From: Phoenix dactylifera | Lineage: Eukaryota > Streptophyta > Magnoliopsida > Arecales > Arecaceae | Length of the DNA: 64,000 nucleotides | Direction: 5' to 3' | NCBI RefSeq assembly: GCF_009389715.1 | Contig: NC_052393.1 | Span: forward strand, 4,216,001 to 4,280,000 | Shown here: one piece after another, positions 32,282-43,165 of the stretch | How the letters are laid out: every line of letters starts with the position of its first letter | Numbering within the stretch: position 1 is the first letter of the stretch | The notes under the pieces: model-generated | The model's database searches: none | What the model saw: only the letters and a program-made list of their open reading frames with translations | Told to the model about the DNA's origin: nothing | Program-made: the position numbers and the translations under genes

Positions 32282-33678
32282 CGTGATGACTGGTTCTTAT
32301 GCCTCGTTCATAAGAAAAGAGGTGTTGTTGATAATCCTAATAAGCTATTAAAAGTTCCTCAAGCTCAATCAGACATGCCAACTGAACAAGAACAAGCTGC
32401 AAATAACAATCAAAGCTATTAGATTTTTATTGACTGGAATGGTGGCTATAGTAATGCCATGATGGCACAACCATTAGTAACAACACCAAGTGAGCAACTG
32501 ACTAATTTTAATGGTACCACACAACCATTAGCAGTGGCCTATGGTGAGACAATGGCCAATTTTAATTGCACGGCACAAACAACAGCAATATCTCCAGCTG
32601 AGCCAATGATTGATTTCAATAGTATGATACAACCATTTGCAGCAGCGCCGATTGCGCCAATGGTTGATTTTAATGGTATGAAACAGCTCTTTGCAATGGA
32701 AGCAACTTTCGACGATGTAATGCCGCAACCACTTAGAGCTCGTTTGGTTCGCGGGAAGCATTTTTCCTTCTAGTAATATGAGTTCTGGAAACAAATATCT
32801 AGGAAGAGAATGCCTAGGAAAGTATTTTTAGCATGTTTGGTTGACCATGAAAAAGTGACAAATTTCCAAAGTGCTTATATTTGGTTGTCATCCACTTTCC
32901 TGAAAAAGTTATGTATAATTTCTATTATGCCCTTAATAAAAATTAGGTCTTTAATGCTTTTTTAATGCTGAAGAGACTTTTGGGAAAAAATAAAAATATA
33001 GTGATTCCTGCCTCATGGAAAAGTAATTTTTCCATGTTTCTCATGGGAAAGACTTTTTCATAATATGTGGAAATTATATTTCCATGGAAATACAACTTTT
33101 CCGTCTCTCTTCTTTGAAAACTCCAACCAAACAAGAGGCATATTATTACTTTCTCGTTGACTACACTTTTCTTTCTTCTTTTTCCGCGAACCAAACGAGC
33201 CCTTGGGTAGTACCTGATGAACCAAATTGCCAATTTCAATGCTATGAGGCAACCATCGCCATGTGCACCAATTACTGAACTTATTGGGATCATAAGCATC
33301 TACAATAATCATTCAATGGGGCGAGATTTTCAGCAGAACTTGAGCAATGCGATGCCATGTTTCCAAGATCTTGTGGATCAGTTTTGAATGGCTTATGGTG
33401 AAACAGATGAAGTCATAGATCCATGGTCAATATATCCTTCAATGGTAGAGCCTTCATGGATGTATCGTTATCAACCCGAAACGGGAACTAATGATATTTT
33501 TAATGATGCTGTCAAACCAAAAAAGTTAGACGCTGACAAAGATAACATATATGATGCTAATGATGCTGGTTCCAAGCATGCGGAGATTTTATCAAGCCGG
33601 ATCCTTGATTTGGCTTCCGATTTGCCATTGCATCCCAAAAATTTTAGTTCATTAGCGGTAGATATTAGGGTTTATTAA
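32282..33678 (+). pseudogene. NAC-type transcription factor last-exon pseudogene
   Basis: After the acceptor at 32281 the frame reads RDDWFLCLVHKKRGVVD, which matches subdomain E at the end of the NAC DNA-binding domain (DDWVLCRIYKKK); exon 3 of NAC genes starts at this place. The C-terminal part contains a repeated, degenerate MxDFNxMxQPxA pattern. A TAG follows NNNQSY near 32420. A MITE at 32736-33202 splits the frame. If the MITE is ignored, the frame continues with TAG near 33206 and TGA at 33385-33387, and closes with TAA at 33676-33678. The first two NAC exons are not in the window. Assignment rests on a short motif, so it is moderate. Confidence 0.5.
32736..33202. mobile_element. MITE with 20-bp terminal inverted repeats
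   Basis: The left end GAGCTCGTTTGGTTCGCGGG and the reverse complement of the right end (GGGCTCGTTTGGTTCGCGGA) agree at 17-18 of 20 positions. The flanking triplets are TTA and TTG, suggesting an eroded 3-bp target duplication of PIF/Harbinger (Tourist) type. The 467-bp interior is AT-rich and non-coding. It interrupts the NAC-like exon. Confidence 0.75.
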
Positions 33679-34510
33679 CAGAAACTTCATTGTGCATTTA
33701 TAATTATCTTATGATTGCTTTAGATGAAGCAAACACATGAAGAGTATTGATAGTGAGACTAGGCCCGCTCGAAACCAAAGAGAGACTTCATTTTGAATTT
33801 TTGTATGGTTATTGTTGGAGTGAGAAATTCCTTGTAATGCCAAGTATGTGATTCTTGGTCCAAATTAGCTAGCAAGATGATGTTTGGCATGTTTAAGGCG
33901 AGAGCAGGATAGTGTGATTGATTCAAAGGATATATATTGCTTAGTGGAATTTGATGCAATTCAAGAAGACCTAGCATGACCCATCATAGTTTGAAGCAGT
34001 TCAAATGTAGCTCCATGGTGGATTAGACTAGGTATAGCTCATATATATTGTGTAAGTAGTGTACAAGTAACTAGCATGTAGTGATGGGTTCATCGCACTA
34101 AAGATGAAAAACATAGGGTTAGAAAATACATGAAGGGGGCATCTCCAATTTCATTACACGCATATTTTAATCAGTAATAAATAATCATCACCATAGGGCA
34201 TCATAATGCCTTGATATGATGATCATAGTAGCCATTGTTTGGTTAATCATTTTCCCAAGAACTTACTGTGTTATTCTTTTCATATCAATAATATAAGCAA
34301 TGTTTAATATTTTATCAATTAAACATAAAATGCTTCCAGTGCAAATCACCCACAAGATTGCTATATTCATCCTATACAAATTGCCCCCAAGACTGCTATC
34401 TTCATACTATAATAGTTTAGTCTATGCCTTTACAATAGTTACTAATGGTCATTACAATATAGCAATAACATTATTCAGAAAAAAGGTGTTTTGAAAACTA
34501 CTTCACTAAA
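33679..34510. other. Non-coding spacer before the gypsy element
   Basis: AT-rich sequence without a recognisable gene. The last 120 bp (from about 34391) match the left edge of block D1 (17481 on) and form the insertion target of the gypsy element. Confidence 0.5.
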
Positions 34511-34953
34511 TGATGCAGGTGCATGAACGACAGACAACTTGCATGCCATTTTCAGAGTATTAAATGGCCGAATTTAGAAAAGTTATTAACGTAAAAGTTT
34601 TAGGTCTCTTTCTCTTCTTTCCAACAAGCCTAAGAACATTAAAATCCGAGTTATGGTTAGAAAGTTATAGGTATTTCAAGAGGCAGGTGTCTTTTGACCT
34701 TTTAAATTCTCTAAGAGAATTTAGTTGGTTTTGATGTCTTTTATTGTGTGAGTTACCCATATTAAGGTGACTTTTGACCTTTCATTTTCTTTTGTCTTTT
34801 CATGTTACCCATGACTTGCCTATAAATAGTCATGAATTGTAATGAGAAGGCATCCAAGTATTTGAATGAAAGTTATCTTCCTTCTTGCACAAGAAATTTA
34901 TCTTGTCTTTTCTCCCACTTCCATTGGATTGTAAATTGATCCAAGCGGTATCA
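34511..34953 (+). repeat. 5' LTR, gypsy element
   Basis: 443 bp, beginning TGATGCAGGTGCATGAAC and ending GCGGTATCA. A TATAAATA box at 34821-34828 is the likely promoter for the genomic transcript. Confidence 0.95.
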
Positions 34954-34955
34954 AG

Positions 34956-34968
34956 TGGTATCAGAGCC
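34956..34968 (+). other. Primer-binding site (initiator Met tRNA)
   Basis: TGGTATCAGAGCC begins two bases after the 5' LTR and is the standard plant retrotransposon primer site complementary to the 3' end of initiator methionine tRNA. Confidence 0.92.
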
Positions 34969-35046
34969 AGGTTATCATCTCTTGACGTTTCGAGAGGAAT
35001 CCTATCGCATTTCTCGTGGTGGTGTTGACGCAAGCTTCAACCAACT

Positions 35047-38000
35047 ATGGCAAGCCGAGGCAACCAAAGTCGTTCTAGCGATGAAGAACCTCGTAGAGAG
35101 CGAGATCTTCGCGACATAGAGAATGATGAGTTGCGGCGGCAAGTCCAAAATCTTACCGAAAGGTTGGCTCGTTATGAGCAAAACCCGAGTGAGGAGGAGG
35201 GCGGCACCACTGAAGAAGATCGCAACACCTTCCGTGACCCAAGTTTACGTCGTGGTAGGAGGAGCAACTCTTCTTCATCTCACCAACATCGTCATCAATT
35301 TCGATTTCCAGACATCAGGGTAGACATTCCTGAGTTTGAAGGAAAAATGCAACCCGACATCTTTCTAGATTGGCTTAACACTGTTGAGCGGATCTTTGAC
35401 TACAAAGAGGTCCCCGATGAGCTTAAAGTGAAGATTGTAGCCATCAAGCTTCGAAAGTATGCATCAATCTGGTGGGAGCGCCTCAAGTTGCAAAGAGCAA
35501 AGGAGGGCAAAACCAAGATTCGTACTTGGGAGAAAATGAAGAAAGAGCTTCGCAAAAAGTACCTTGCCGAAAATTACCTTCAAGATGCATTTCTCACTAT
35601 GTATCAATTCACTCAAGGGATGCGAACCGTGGAGGAGTACACCGAAGAGTTCGACAATCTTATGGTTCGTTGTGGTGTAGCAGAGGCCGAAGAGCAAACA
35701 ATAGCTCGTTACCTTAGCGGATTGAGGCGTGACATCCATGATATGGTACACCTCCATTCTTTTATTTCTCTTAATGATGTTATTAAACTTGCTACTAAGG
35801 TGGAACGCCAACTTCAACAACGGCGAGAAAAGGGTTTAACAAATGCTCCTGGAGGCCGAAATTTCAAGCGTGAGGGCATTCCTAACCGGGGGAGTGCATC
35901 GCAATCTCATTCGTCTTCTACATCTAAGCCAACCACGATGGTGAAAAAAGATGCTTCATCTTCTTCTCGGCCAACATCATCTCGACCTCAATGTTTCAAG
36001 TGTTCTGGCTATGGGCACATTGCTTCTGAGTGTCCAAATAGAAGAGTGGTTTCTCTTGCCGAAGAAGGTGATAGTGAAGAAAATGAGTCAGATTCTATAT
36101 ATGATGAAATTGAAGGAGACATCACATATAGTGATCATGGTGAAGCTCTTGTGGTCCGTCGAACCCTGAATTCAATACGAAGCGAAGATGATCACATGTG
36201 GCTCCGGCACAACATCTTTCATACTCGATGTACGGCTCATGGTAAAATTTGTAATGTTATTATCGACGGAGGAAGTTGCGAGAATTGCGTCTCAATGGAG
36301 ATGGTGGAAAAGTTGAAACTCAAGACAAAACCTCACCACCACCCATATTCTCTTTCTTGGCTCAAGAAAGGAAATGAGGTAAAAATTTCCCAACGTTGCC
36401 TTGTTCAATTTTCAATTGGGAAAAATTACCGTGATGAAATATGGTGTGACGTGGTTCCTATGGATGCTTGCCATTTACTTTTGGGGAGGCCATGGTTATT
36501 TGATAGAAGGGTTGTTCATGATGGATACAAAAATACTTATGCATTCTTGAAGGATGGTGTCAAAATAACCCTTGGGCCTTCAAAAATGGACAACACACCC
36601 AAACCCATTAAGGGAGAAGGAAGTACCTTTTTGTCCATGGCAGAATTTGAAGTTGAAATTCGAGAAGCCTCCCAAGCATATGCTCTTATAGTGGTGGAAT
36701 CTAATCCGGAGGGCAATTTATTGCCACCCAAGATTACTTCTTTTTTGCAGGAATTCCGAGATGTGACTCCCGATGAAATTCCTTCTGGTCTTCCACCAAT
36801 GAGAGAAATTCAACATTGCATTGATCTTATGCCAGGTGCAACTTTACCAAATAAGGCGGCATATAGAATGAGTCCCAAGGAGCATGAAGAATTGCAAAGA
36901 CAAGTGAACGAGTTGGTGGCCAAAGGCTTGGTACGTGAAAGCATGAGTCCATGTGCGGTTCCTGCCTTACTTGTCCCCAAAAAGGATGGAACATGGCGCA
37001 TGTGTATTGATAGTCGAGCTGTTAACAAGATCACCATCAAATACCGTTTTCCTATCCCTCGGCTAGACGACATGTTAGATCAACTTGCCGGCGCTTGCAT
37101 CTTCTCCAAGCTTGATCTTCGAAGTGGCTATCATCAAATTTGCATGAGACCGGGTGACGAATGGAAGACGGCATTCAAGACAAGAGATGGACTATATGAA
37201 TGGCTTGTGATGCCATTTGGGCTCTCTAATGCACCAAGCACATTCATGCGCCTCATGAATCAAATCTTCAAGCCTTATATAGGTAAATTTGTCGTTGTTT
37301 ACTTTGACGACATTTTGGTCTATAGCAGGGATCAAGAGCAACACTTGGAGCATCTTAGACAAATTTTTATGATGTTGCGAAAGGAGAAGCTCTATGTCAA
37401 CCTTCGCAAATGCGACTTCTTGACTGATAGCCTAATATTTTTGGGTTATATGGTCACCGCCAACGGCATCAAAGTTGATCCTAAGAAGATTGAAGCTATC
37501 TCTAGTTGGCCGGTACCTCGTACCATTCACGAGATCCGGAGCTTTCATGGGTTGGCCACATTTTATCGAAGGTTTATACGACATTTTAGTTCTATTATGG
37601 CCCCCATCACAAATTGTTTGAAAGGTGGATCCTATCAATGGACTATGGAGGCTCAAGAAAGTTTTGAGAAGCTTAAGGTATTAATGACAACGGCCCCTAT
37701 CCTTGCCTTGTCAGATTTTGAAAAAGTTTTCGAGGTGGATTGTGATGCCTCTAATGTGGGCATTGGCGCAGTGCTTAGTCAAGAAGGACGCCCTATTGCC
37801 TTCTTTAGTGCCAAACTTGGAGATGGGCGAAAGAACTATTCAACATATGATAAAGAATTTTATGCTATTGTTGAGGCTCTTCGTCATTGGCGGCACTATC
37901 TTGTGACTAAGGAATTTGTTCTCTACTCCGATCATGAAGCCTTGCGATTCCTCAATACTCAACACAAGCTTAGTGCAAGGCATGCCAAGTGGATTGAATT

Positions 38001-39351
38001 TTTGCAATCTTTTACCTTCACCATCCGTCATAAAGCCGGAAGTCTCAATCAAGTTGCGGATGCTCTTAGTCGAAGACATGCTTTGTTGTCAACCTTGGAG
38101 ATTAAGGTAATCGGTTTTGATTTCATCAAAGATCTCTATTCTAATGATGATTATTTTGGCGATATTTGGGCTCGATGCAGTGATGCTCCTCATGAAGATT
38201 ATTCAATTCAAGAAGGTTACTTATTTAAAGGTAACCAATTATGTATTCCTAATTGCTCTCTTCGCCAAGCAATCATCAAAGAAGCCCATAATGGAGGACT
38301 TGGAGGACACTTTGGCCGAGACAAGACTTTAATCCTTGTCAAAGAAAATTTCTTTTGGCCGAAGATGAGAAAGGATGTAGAGAGACATGTCAACTTATGT
38401 CGAACATGCCATATTGCCAAAAGCCGAGCTCAAAACACCGGCCTTTATACTCCTCTTCCTATACCTCAAGCTCCATGGGAGGATGTAAGTATTGATTTCG
38501 TTCTTGGTCTTCCTCGCACTCAACGTGGAAAGGATTCGGTCATGGTGGTTGTTGATCGATTCTCTAAAATGGCACATTTTGTACCTTGCGAGAAGACCTA
38601 TGATGCATCTAAAATTGCTGATCTTTATTTTCGAGAGATTGTCAAACTTCATGGCATTCCAAATACTTTCACTTCGGACCGAGATCCAAAATTTGTAGGA
38701 CACTTTTGGCGGACTTTATGGGCAAAATTGGGCACCAAACTTCAGTTCAGTTCTTCTCATCATCCACAAACTGATGGTCAAACGGAAGTGGTGAATCGAA
38801 GCCTTGGCAATCTTATTCGAAGTTATTTGGGCAATAACAAGAAGCAATGGGACTTAATTCTTCCTCAAGCGGAGTTTGCATACAACCGCTCAAGTAGTTC
38901 TACTACCGGTGCTAGTCCTTTTGAGATCGTCTATGGGTGCAATCCTAATGGCCCTCTTGATCTAGCTCCCCTTCCTCATGTTGTTCGATTTAGCGGTGAT
39001 GCAGAAGCAAGAGCTAATGAAATCAAAAAGATGCATGAGCAAGTTCGATCCAAGATTGAGAAGAGCAATCAAAAGTTTAAGGAAAGAGCTGATAAGTATC
39101 GACGCTCGGCATCATTTAAAGAAGGCGACCTTGTATGGATTCATCTTCGTAAAGAACGATTCCCCCATGGAAGATATAGCAAATTACAAGATCGTGCCGA
39201 TGGACCATTTCGAGTTCTTAAGCGTATTGGAGAAAATGCCTATCAAATTGAACTTCCTGGTGACTATGGAGTTTCTGCTACCTTCAATATTTCTGATCTA
39301 ATTCCATATCATGATATAGAAGAGGCATTGGACAACTCGAAGACGAGTTGA
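35047..39351 (+). CDS. Gag-Pol polyprotein of Ty3/gypsy retrotransposon
   Basis: A single uninterrupted 1,434-codon frame makes capsid and enzymes for copying the element. Order: gag domain (about residues 95-260); CCHC zinc knuckle at about 314-327 (CFKCSGYGHIASEC); aspartic protease at about 405 (IIDGGSCEN, with DGG in place of the usual DSG/DTG, a known plant variant); reverse transcriptase with YFDDILVYS at about 752; RNase H from about 896 (VDCDASNVGIGAVLSQ); integrase with HHCC finger near 1078-1120 and the D,D,E residues near DFVLGLP, DRDPKF and QTEVVNR. A GPF-type module (GPFRVLKRIGENAYQIELP) ends it. Only about 40 residues follow that module and I see no chromodomain, so the chromovirus clade is uncertain. 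All catalytic motifs look intact; the element may be active. Confidence 0.93.
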   Translation: MASRGNQSRSSDEEPRRERDLRDIENDELRRQVQNLTERLARYEQNPSEEEGGTTEEDRNTFRDPSLRRGRRSNSSSSHQHRHQFRFPDIRVDIPEFEGKMQPDIFLDWLNTVERIFDYKEVPDELKVKIVAIKLRKYASIWWERLKLQRAKEGKTKIRTWEKMKKELRKKYLAENYLQDAFLTMYQFTQGMRTVEEYTEEFDNLMVRCGVAEAEEQTIARYLSGLRRDIHDMVHLHSFISLNDVIKLATKVERQLQQRREKGLTNAPGGRNFKREGIPNRGSASQSHSSSTSKPTTMVKKDASSSSRPTSSRPQCFKCSGYGHIASECPNRRVVSLAEEGDSEENESDSIYDEIEGDITYSDHGEALVVRRTLNSIRSEDDHMWLRHNIFHTRCTAHGKICNVIIDGGSCENCVSMEMVEKLKLKTKPHHHPYSLSWLKKGNEVKISQRCLVQFSIGKNYRDEIWCDVVPMDACHLLLGRPWLFDRRVVHDGYKNTYAFLKDGVKITLGPSKMDNTPKPIKGEGSTFLSMAEFEVEIREASQAYALIVVESNPEGNLLPPKITSFLQEFRDVTPDEIPSGLPPMREIQHCIDLMPGATLPNKAAYRMSPKEHEELQRQVNELVAKGLVRESMSPCAVPALLVPKKDGTWRMCIDSRAVNKITIKYRFPIPRLDDMLDQLAGACIFSKLDLRSGYHQICMRPGDEWKTAFKTRDGLYEWLVMPFGLSNAPSTFMRLMNQIFKPYIGKFVVVYFDDILVYSRDQEQHLEHLRQIFMMLRKEKLYVNLRKCDFLTDSLIFLGYMVTANGIKVDPKKIEAISSWPVPRTIHEIRSFHGLATFYRRFIRHFSSIMAPITNCLKGGSYQWTMEAQESFEKLKVLMTTAPILALSDFEKVFEVDCDASNVGIGAVLSQEGRPIAFFSAKLGDGRKNYSTYDKEFYAIVEALRHWRHYLVTKEFVLYSDHEALRFLNTQHKLSARHAKWIEFLQSFTFTIRHKAGSLNQVADALSRRHALLSTLEIKVIGFDFIKDLYSNDDYFGDIWARCSDAPHEDYSIQEGYLFKGNQLCIPNCSLRQAIIKEAHNGGLGGHFGRDKTLILVKENFFWPKMRKDVERHVNLCRTCHIAKSRAQNTGLYTPLPIPQAPWEDVSIDFVLGLPRTQRGKDSVMVVVDRFSKMAHFVPCEKTYDASKIADLYFREIVKLHGIPNTFTSDRDPKFVGHFWRTLWAKLGTKLQFSSSHHPQTDGQTEVVNRSLGNLIRSYLGNNKKQWDLILPQAEFAYNRSSSSTTGASPFEIVYGCNPNGPLDLAPLPHVVRFSGDAEARANEIKKMHEQVRSKIEKSNQKFKERADKYRRSASFKEGDLVWIHLRKERFPHGRYSKLQDRADGPFRVLKRIGENAYQIELPGDYGVSATFNISDLIPYHDIEEALDNSKTS

Positions 39352-39356
39352 GCTTC

Positions 39357-39369
39357 AACCGGGGGAGTA
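39357..39369 (+). other. Polypurine tract, gypsy element
   Basis: A GGGGGAGTA-type purine run lies directly upstream of the 3' LTR and would prime plus-strand DNA synthesis. Confidence 0.8.
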
Positions 39370-39812
39370 TGATGCAGGTGCATGAACGACAGACAACTTG
39401 CATGCCATTTTCAGAGTATTAAATGGCCGAATTTAGAAAAGTTATTAACGTAAAAGTTTTAGGTCTCTTTCTCTTCTTTCCAACAAGCCTAAGAACATTA
39501 AAATCCGAGTTATGGTTAGAAAGTTATAGGTATTTCAAGAGGCAGGTATCTTTTGACCTTTTAAATTCTCTAAGAGAATTTAGTTGGTTTTGATGTCTTT
39601 TATTGTGTGAGTTACCCATATTAAGGTGACTTTTGACCTTTCATTTTCTTTTGTCTTTTCATGTTACCCATGACTTGCCTATAAATAGTCATGAATTGTA
39701 ATGAGAAGGCATCCAAGTATTTGAATGAAAGTTATCTTCCTTCTTGCACAAGAAATTTATCTTGTCTTTTCTCCCACTTCCATTGGATTGTAAATTGATC
39801 CAAGCGGTATCA
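39370..39812 (+). repeat. 3' LTR, gypsy element
   Basis: 443 bp, differing from the 5' LTR only at 39548 (A instead of G). It is followed by the target duplication CTAAA. Confidence 0.95.
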
Positions 39813-40420
39813 CTAAACATAGGCCCTTTATGATAAATTCAATATCCTAATTCATAGGTGTCAACAATTCTACCCTCCCTGTCATATCCTTATTGGCCTA
39901 CACCTCATTGGAGCATGATAGGGTGTTTTGCTTCATTCATCGAGAATTTGAAATCTTTATAAAGCCATCTATGCATGTTAATAAATTTAAAGCTATTTTA
40001 GAGATGGTTGATTTATGAAAGACAAATTATACACGGCGCTTAGTTCTATCAGGGAAATATTAGGTTTAAAAGCACACAGCCATCTTATCAAGCATTCCTA
40101 AAAATGCAAAGCATCACGTTATTTTTAGTGTTTAGTTCTACAGACATTCAGAAGGAGATATTATAAGTTTTGGACAGGTTTTCAAAATTGCCACTACTAG
40201 GAAAAGCATAAGTACTCCAGAATAGCCGGAGAATCAAGCTCGAGCCCTACTGCCTAAGAAGTTGGACAATCAGAAAGAGAGAGAAAAAGCTAGCATATCC
40301 GTAGACCACACTTTACAAGACAAAACAAATACAACCCATGCCATAAATTCCATAACTCGGATGACCGTAGCTCCCTTTCATACATGAAGGCTGATATTTA
40401 TGATTTCCATAGCAACAATG

Positions 40421-40859
40421 TGTAACAACCCAGGACCTCACCTAAAATGGCTAGCCGAAAGTTATTATTTGGATTTCTTGATGCTGTATAAGTACCCAAG
40501 ATCTACCCAGCGAATAACCGATATTGGACTAAACACATGCCCGCACGAGTCCTCACATACTCCCTCCGTTCAAGCCCTGACGTCCTCGTCAGGCTAAGGG
40601 TTTAAATCCATTCAAATCTAATCACAAATACCACGATCGGTCCGTGGTCAACCCCAATGGATCCGTGCTGCAGTGTCTTCTAGTCCATATAAGTTATGGG
40701 CCGGGTCCGCTCTAATACCATTTGTAACAACCCAGGATCTCACCCAAAATGGCTAGCCAGAAGTTATTATTTGGGTTCCTTGATCCTGTATAAGTACCCA
40801 AGATCTACCCAGCGAATAACCGATGTGGGACTAAACACACGCCCGCACGGGTCCTCACA
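40421..40859 (-). mobile_element. TRIM (terminal-repeat retrotransposon in miniature)
   Basis: Direct repeats of 137 bp lie at 40421-40557 and 40723-40859, starting TGTAACAACC and ending CCTCACA. The duplication CAATG is at 40416-40420 and 40860-40864. Read on the minus strand, the sequence after the first LTR is ATGGTATTAGAGCGGACC, close to a Met-tRNA primer site, and CGGAGGGAGTA precedes the second LTR as polypurine tract. The 165-bp interior codes for nothing. D1 shows the empty site near 19720 (CAACAATGCCACACC). Confidence 0.9.
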
Positions 40860-41589
40860 CAATGCCACGCTTACCCTCGCTGATTCTGATTCCCCGGGTC
40901 ACTCTAGGTAGCTGCCTCTTACCTATGTGATATGAATAATGTAGTTGATCAACGGTAAAGTTCAGATGAAAAAGTCCACTTATAATGAAGCACAAAAACA
41001 TAGATGATATCATTGAGGATAATATTTTTTTTCCTGTAATCTCTCCTGTCAGGTGAAGTTACCAGAAGTGTGCAGAAAAATCCTGAAAATATAAGCATGC
41101 AGAGCTCGTTGCAACAGATGGATATGCACCAAACCGATGAGTCAATGAAGACAACCTTAAAATTGTATAACATCTCTTGTACAAACATTTCTATTGCACT
41201 ACAAAGAAAGTGTATATAGCCTGCTTCGCTTCATTTCTACCAACTTCAGTTATAAGCTGCCGTGTTAGTTTGCCACACCCCTTACCACACCCAGGTTCAA
41301 GTGCAAGTTTCTTACATAGATCAGGCTCATCATTAGTAAAAGGGAAGAAAAATTATATAAATGCCTATAGATCTAGCAGGTGGGGGATAGACGGTAGCTT
41401 TCCACAATTAACTTAATATGGAGCATCTTGGGAAGAAAACCATTCAAAAAGATATTCCTAAACAATTAAGGAGAGAAAGAATACTAGTTTATAGAATAAA
41501 TAGCTTTCCTCGGGAACCAATTGGGACATTTGATTGGAGAGTATGTAACGCAAGTTTCATGAGAACATTCGACATTTCACTGGATCAGA

Positions 41590-43165
41590 TTAATGTGTTA
41601 TTGTGTAAAATGGTTTTCCTAAAATTATGAATTCAAAAACAACCAAACATAAGGCATCCAACTTGATTATTCTTTTTAAAATATGGTCTTCCCAGAGGTG
41701 ATACTACCACATGACTGAGAATATGGAACATTTTGGATTAAATAAATTTGTATTTTTATTTCATGTCTTAATTATCCTCTTTGTTGTAACTTAATATGGC
41801 TAGTAATATAGTGTCTCAATTTTCCCCATACGATTTCAGCATTCCCCTGTTTCCTTCCCTTTTGATTGACCCATATAATACTGCATGACAATCTAGAGGT
41901 AAATTTTGTAGTCCTTACTTTTTAAAATCTGTTTAGCAAAAGTAACAACTTTTAATATAGTTTTAAGTTTAAGATACTAAACTTGTCTAATATGGTCGAA
42001 GTTTTGGATGTTTAAAGTGAAGTCACTAGGAAAAAATAATAAATCCCCCAGCCTAGGGTTCTCTTATCTTTCAAGTTAGTTCACAAATATTTAGCATGGT
42101 CGGCGGACCTGTCCCAAACCATCTGGTTCGGAACGTACCGAGCCGTACTGATGACAGACCGGGATGATTCTGATAACCAAAACAAGTACCGACAATGGAG
42201 GGGGAGAAGAAAAAGGAAAGAAAATAGAGAGAGAGAGCAGGGAGGGAGGTGGAGGCCGGCCGACGGAGGGCCGAGAAGCCGCTGCGCGGAGAAGGAGCTC
42301 CGCCTCCGATCCCCGATTTTGAACAGAATGAAACAAGGTACCGAAGGCGGAGCTCCTCTTCCGCCTCTTCCACGTGGCTCGCCAGCCCTCCGCCAGCCTT
42401 CCTCCCACTCTCTCTCTCCTCTCTCTCTTTGTCTCTTAGCCGTTCTCCCTCTCCCTCACCCCCTTTACCGTGTCACGAGCTCGCGATGGAACAACATGGT
42501 GCCGTACCGACCTGAGTCGCTGGGCAACCGGTGTAGGGTTTCGATTCCGGCACAACAATCCTTGCAATATGGTCTTAATTAACCTAATCCACATTGAGGG
42601 TACAAAGTGGATTCGGATGTTTGCAAGTAGAACGCATAGATATTTGGGGTATGAAAGCATCTCAGGAGCATCTCTACAAAATAATCGGGTACTTCTTGAG
42701 TTATTGCATTGCACAGAAATACATGATTGATGGAACAAACAAATGCTACATGTACCATCCAATAAGACTGATCTTGAGTAAAGTGTTGCCAACAAAAATA
42801 CTTCATTTAAGACATGGTTGAAGAATTAGGATAAGGCGTAGAAATCAAGGTGTAGGAATACGAGCAAAATTAAGATTCTAACCACAATGTTGCACCTAAT
42901 GTAGAATCTTCTGGTTATTAAGCGCGAACCGCCGACATGGTTCAAGATATCTAAATTTTGTGTTCAAATTTCATCAAACATGCATCACTAAGCATCCAGG
43001 AGCATTTCAACTGGATGATATTTACCAAAAGATCTAACATGAACCAATTGTGGAAAGATACAGAAGTTCAAAATCTCTCTATACAGGAATATAGTTAGCA
43101 TGAAGATTTTTGCAACTGAGACATGCAGATAACCATTAATAGACTAAATTACTGGACCAATTGCA
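41590..43165. other. D2 segment absent from D1; no gene recognised
   Basis: D1 jumps from the equivalent of about 41580 to 43166 within a few bases. The segment contains a GC-rich, purine/pyrimidine-biased patch (42,150-42,480) with an inverted pair GGAGCTCCGCCT / AGGCGGAGCTCC. The surrounding sequence is AT-rich. I cannot tell whether D2 gained it or D1 lost it. Confidence 0.4.

Larger units (their letters stand above)
34511..39812 (+). mobile_element. Complete young Ty3/gypsy LTR retrotransposon
   Basis: Two 443-bp LTRs (TG...CA), a primer-binding site at 34956-34968 complementary to initiator Met tRNA, one gag-pol frame and a polypurine tract just before the 3' LTR make a complete element. 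The target duplication CTAAA lies at 34506-34510 and 39813-39817. The LTRs differ at one base (G 34689, A 39548). At 1.3e-8 substitutions per site per year, an assumed grass rate, that is under 0.1 million years. D1 (about 17,590) shows the uninterrupted site. Confidence 0.95.

Noticed and set aside
35464-35820. 118-codon minus-strand frame inside gypsy gag
   Set aside because: Antisense shadow of the intact gag-pol frame.
40421-40859. Cassandra-type TRIM with 5S rRNA promoter
   Set aside because: LTR length fits loosely but no 5S internal promoter boxes are visible; it is a different TRIM.
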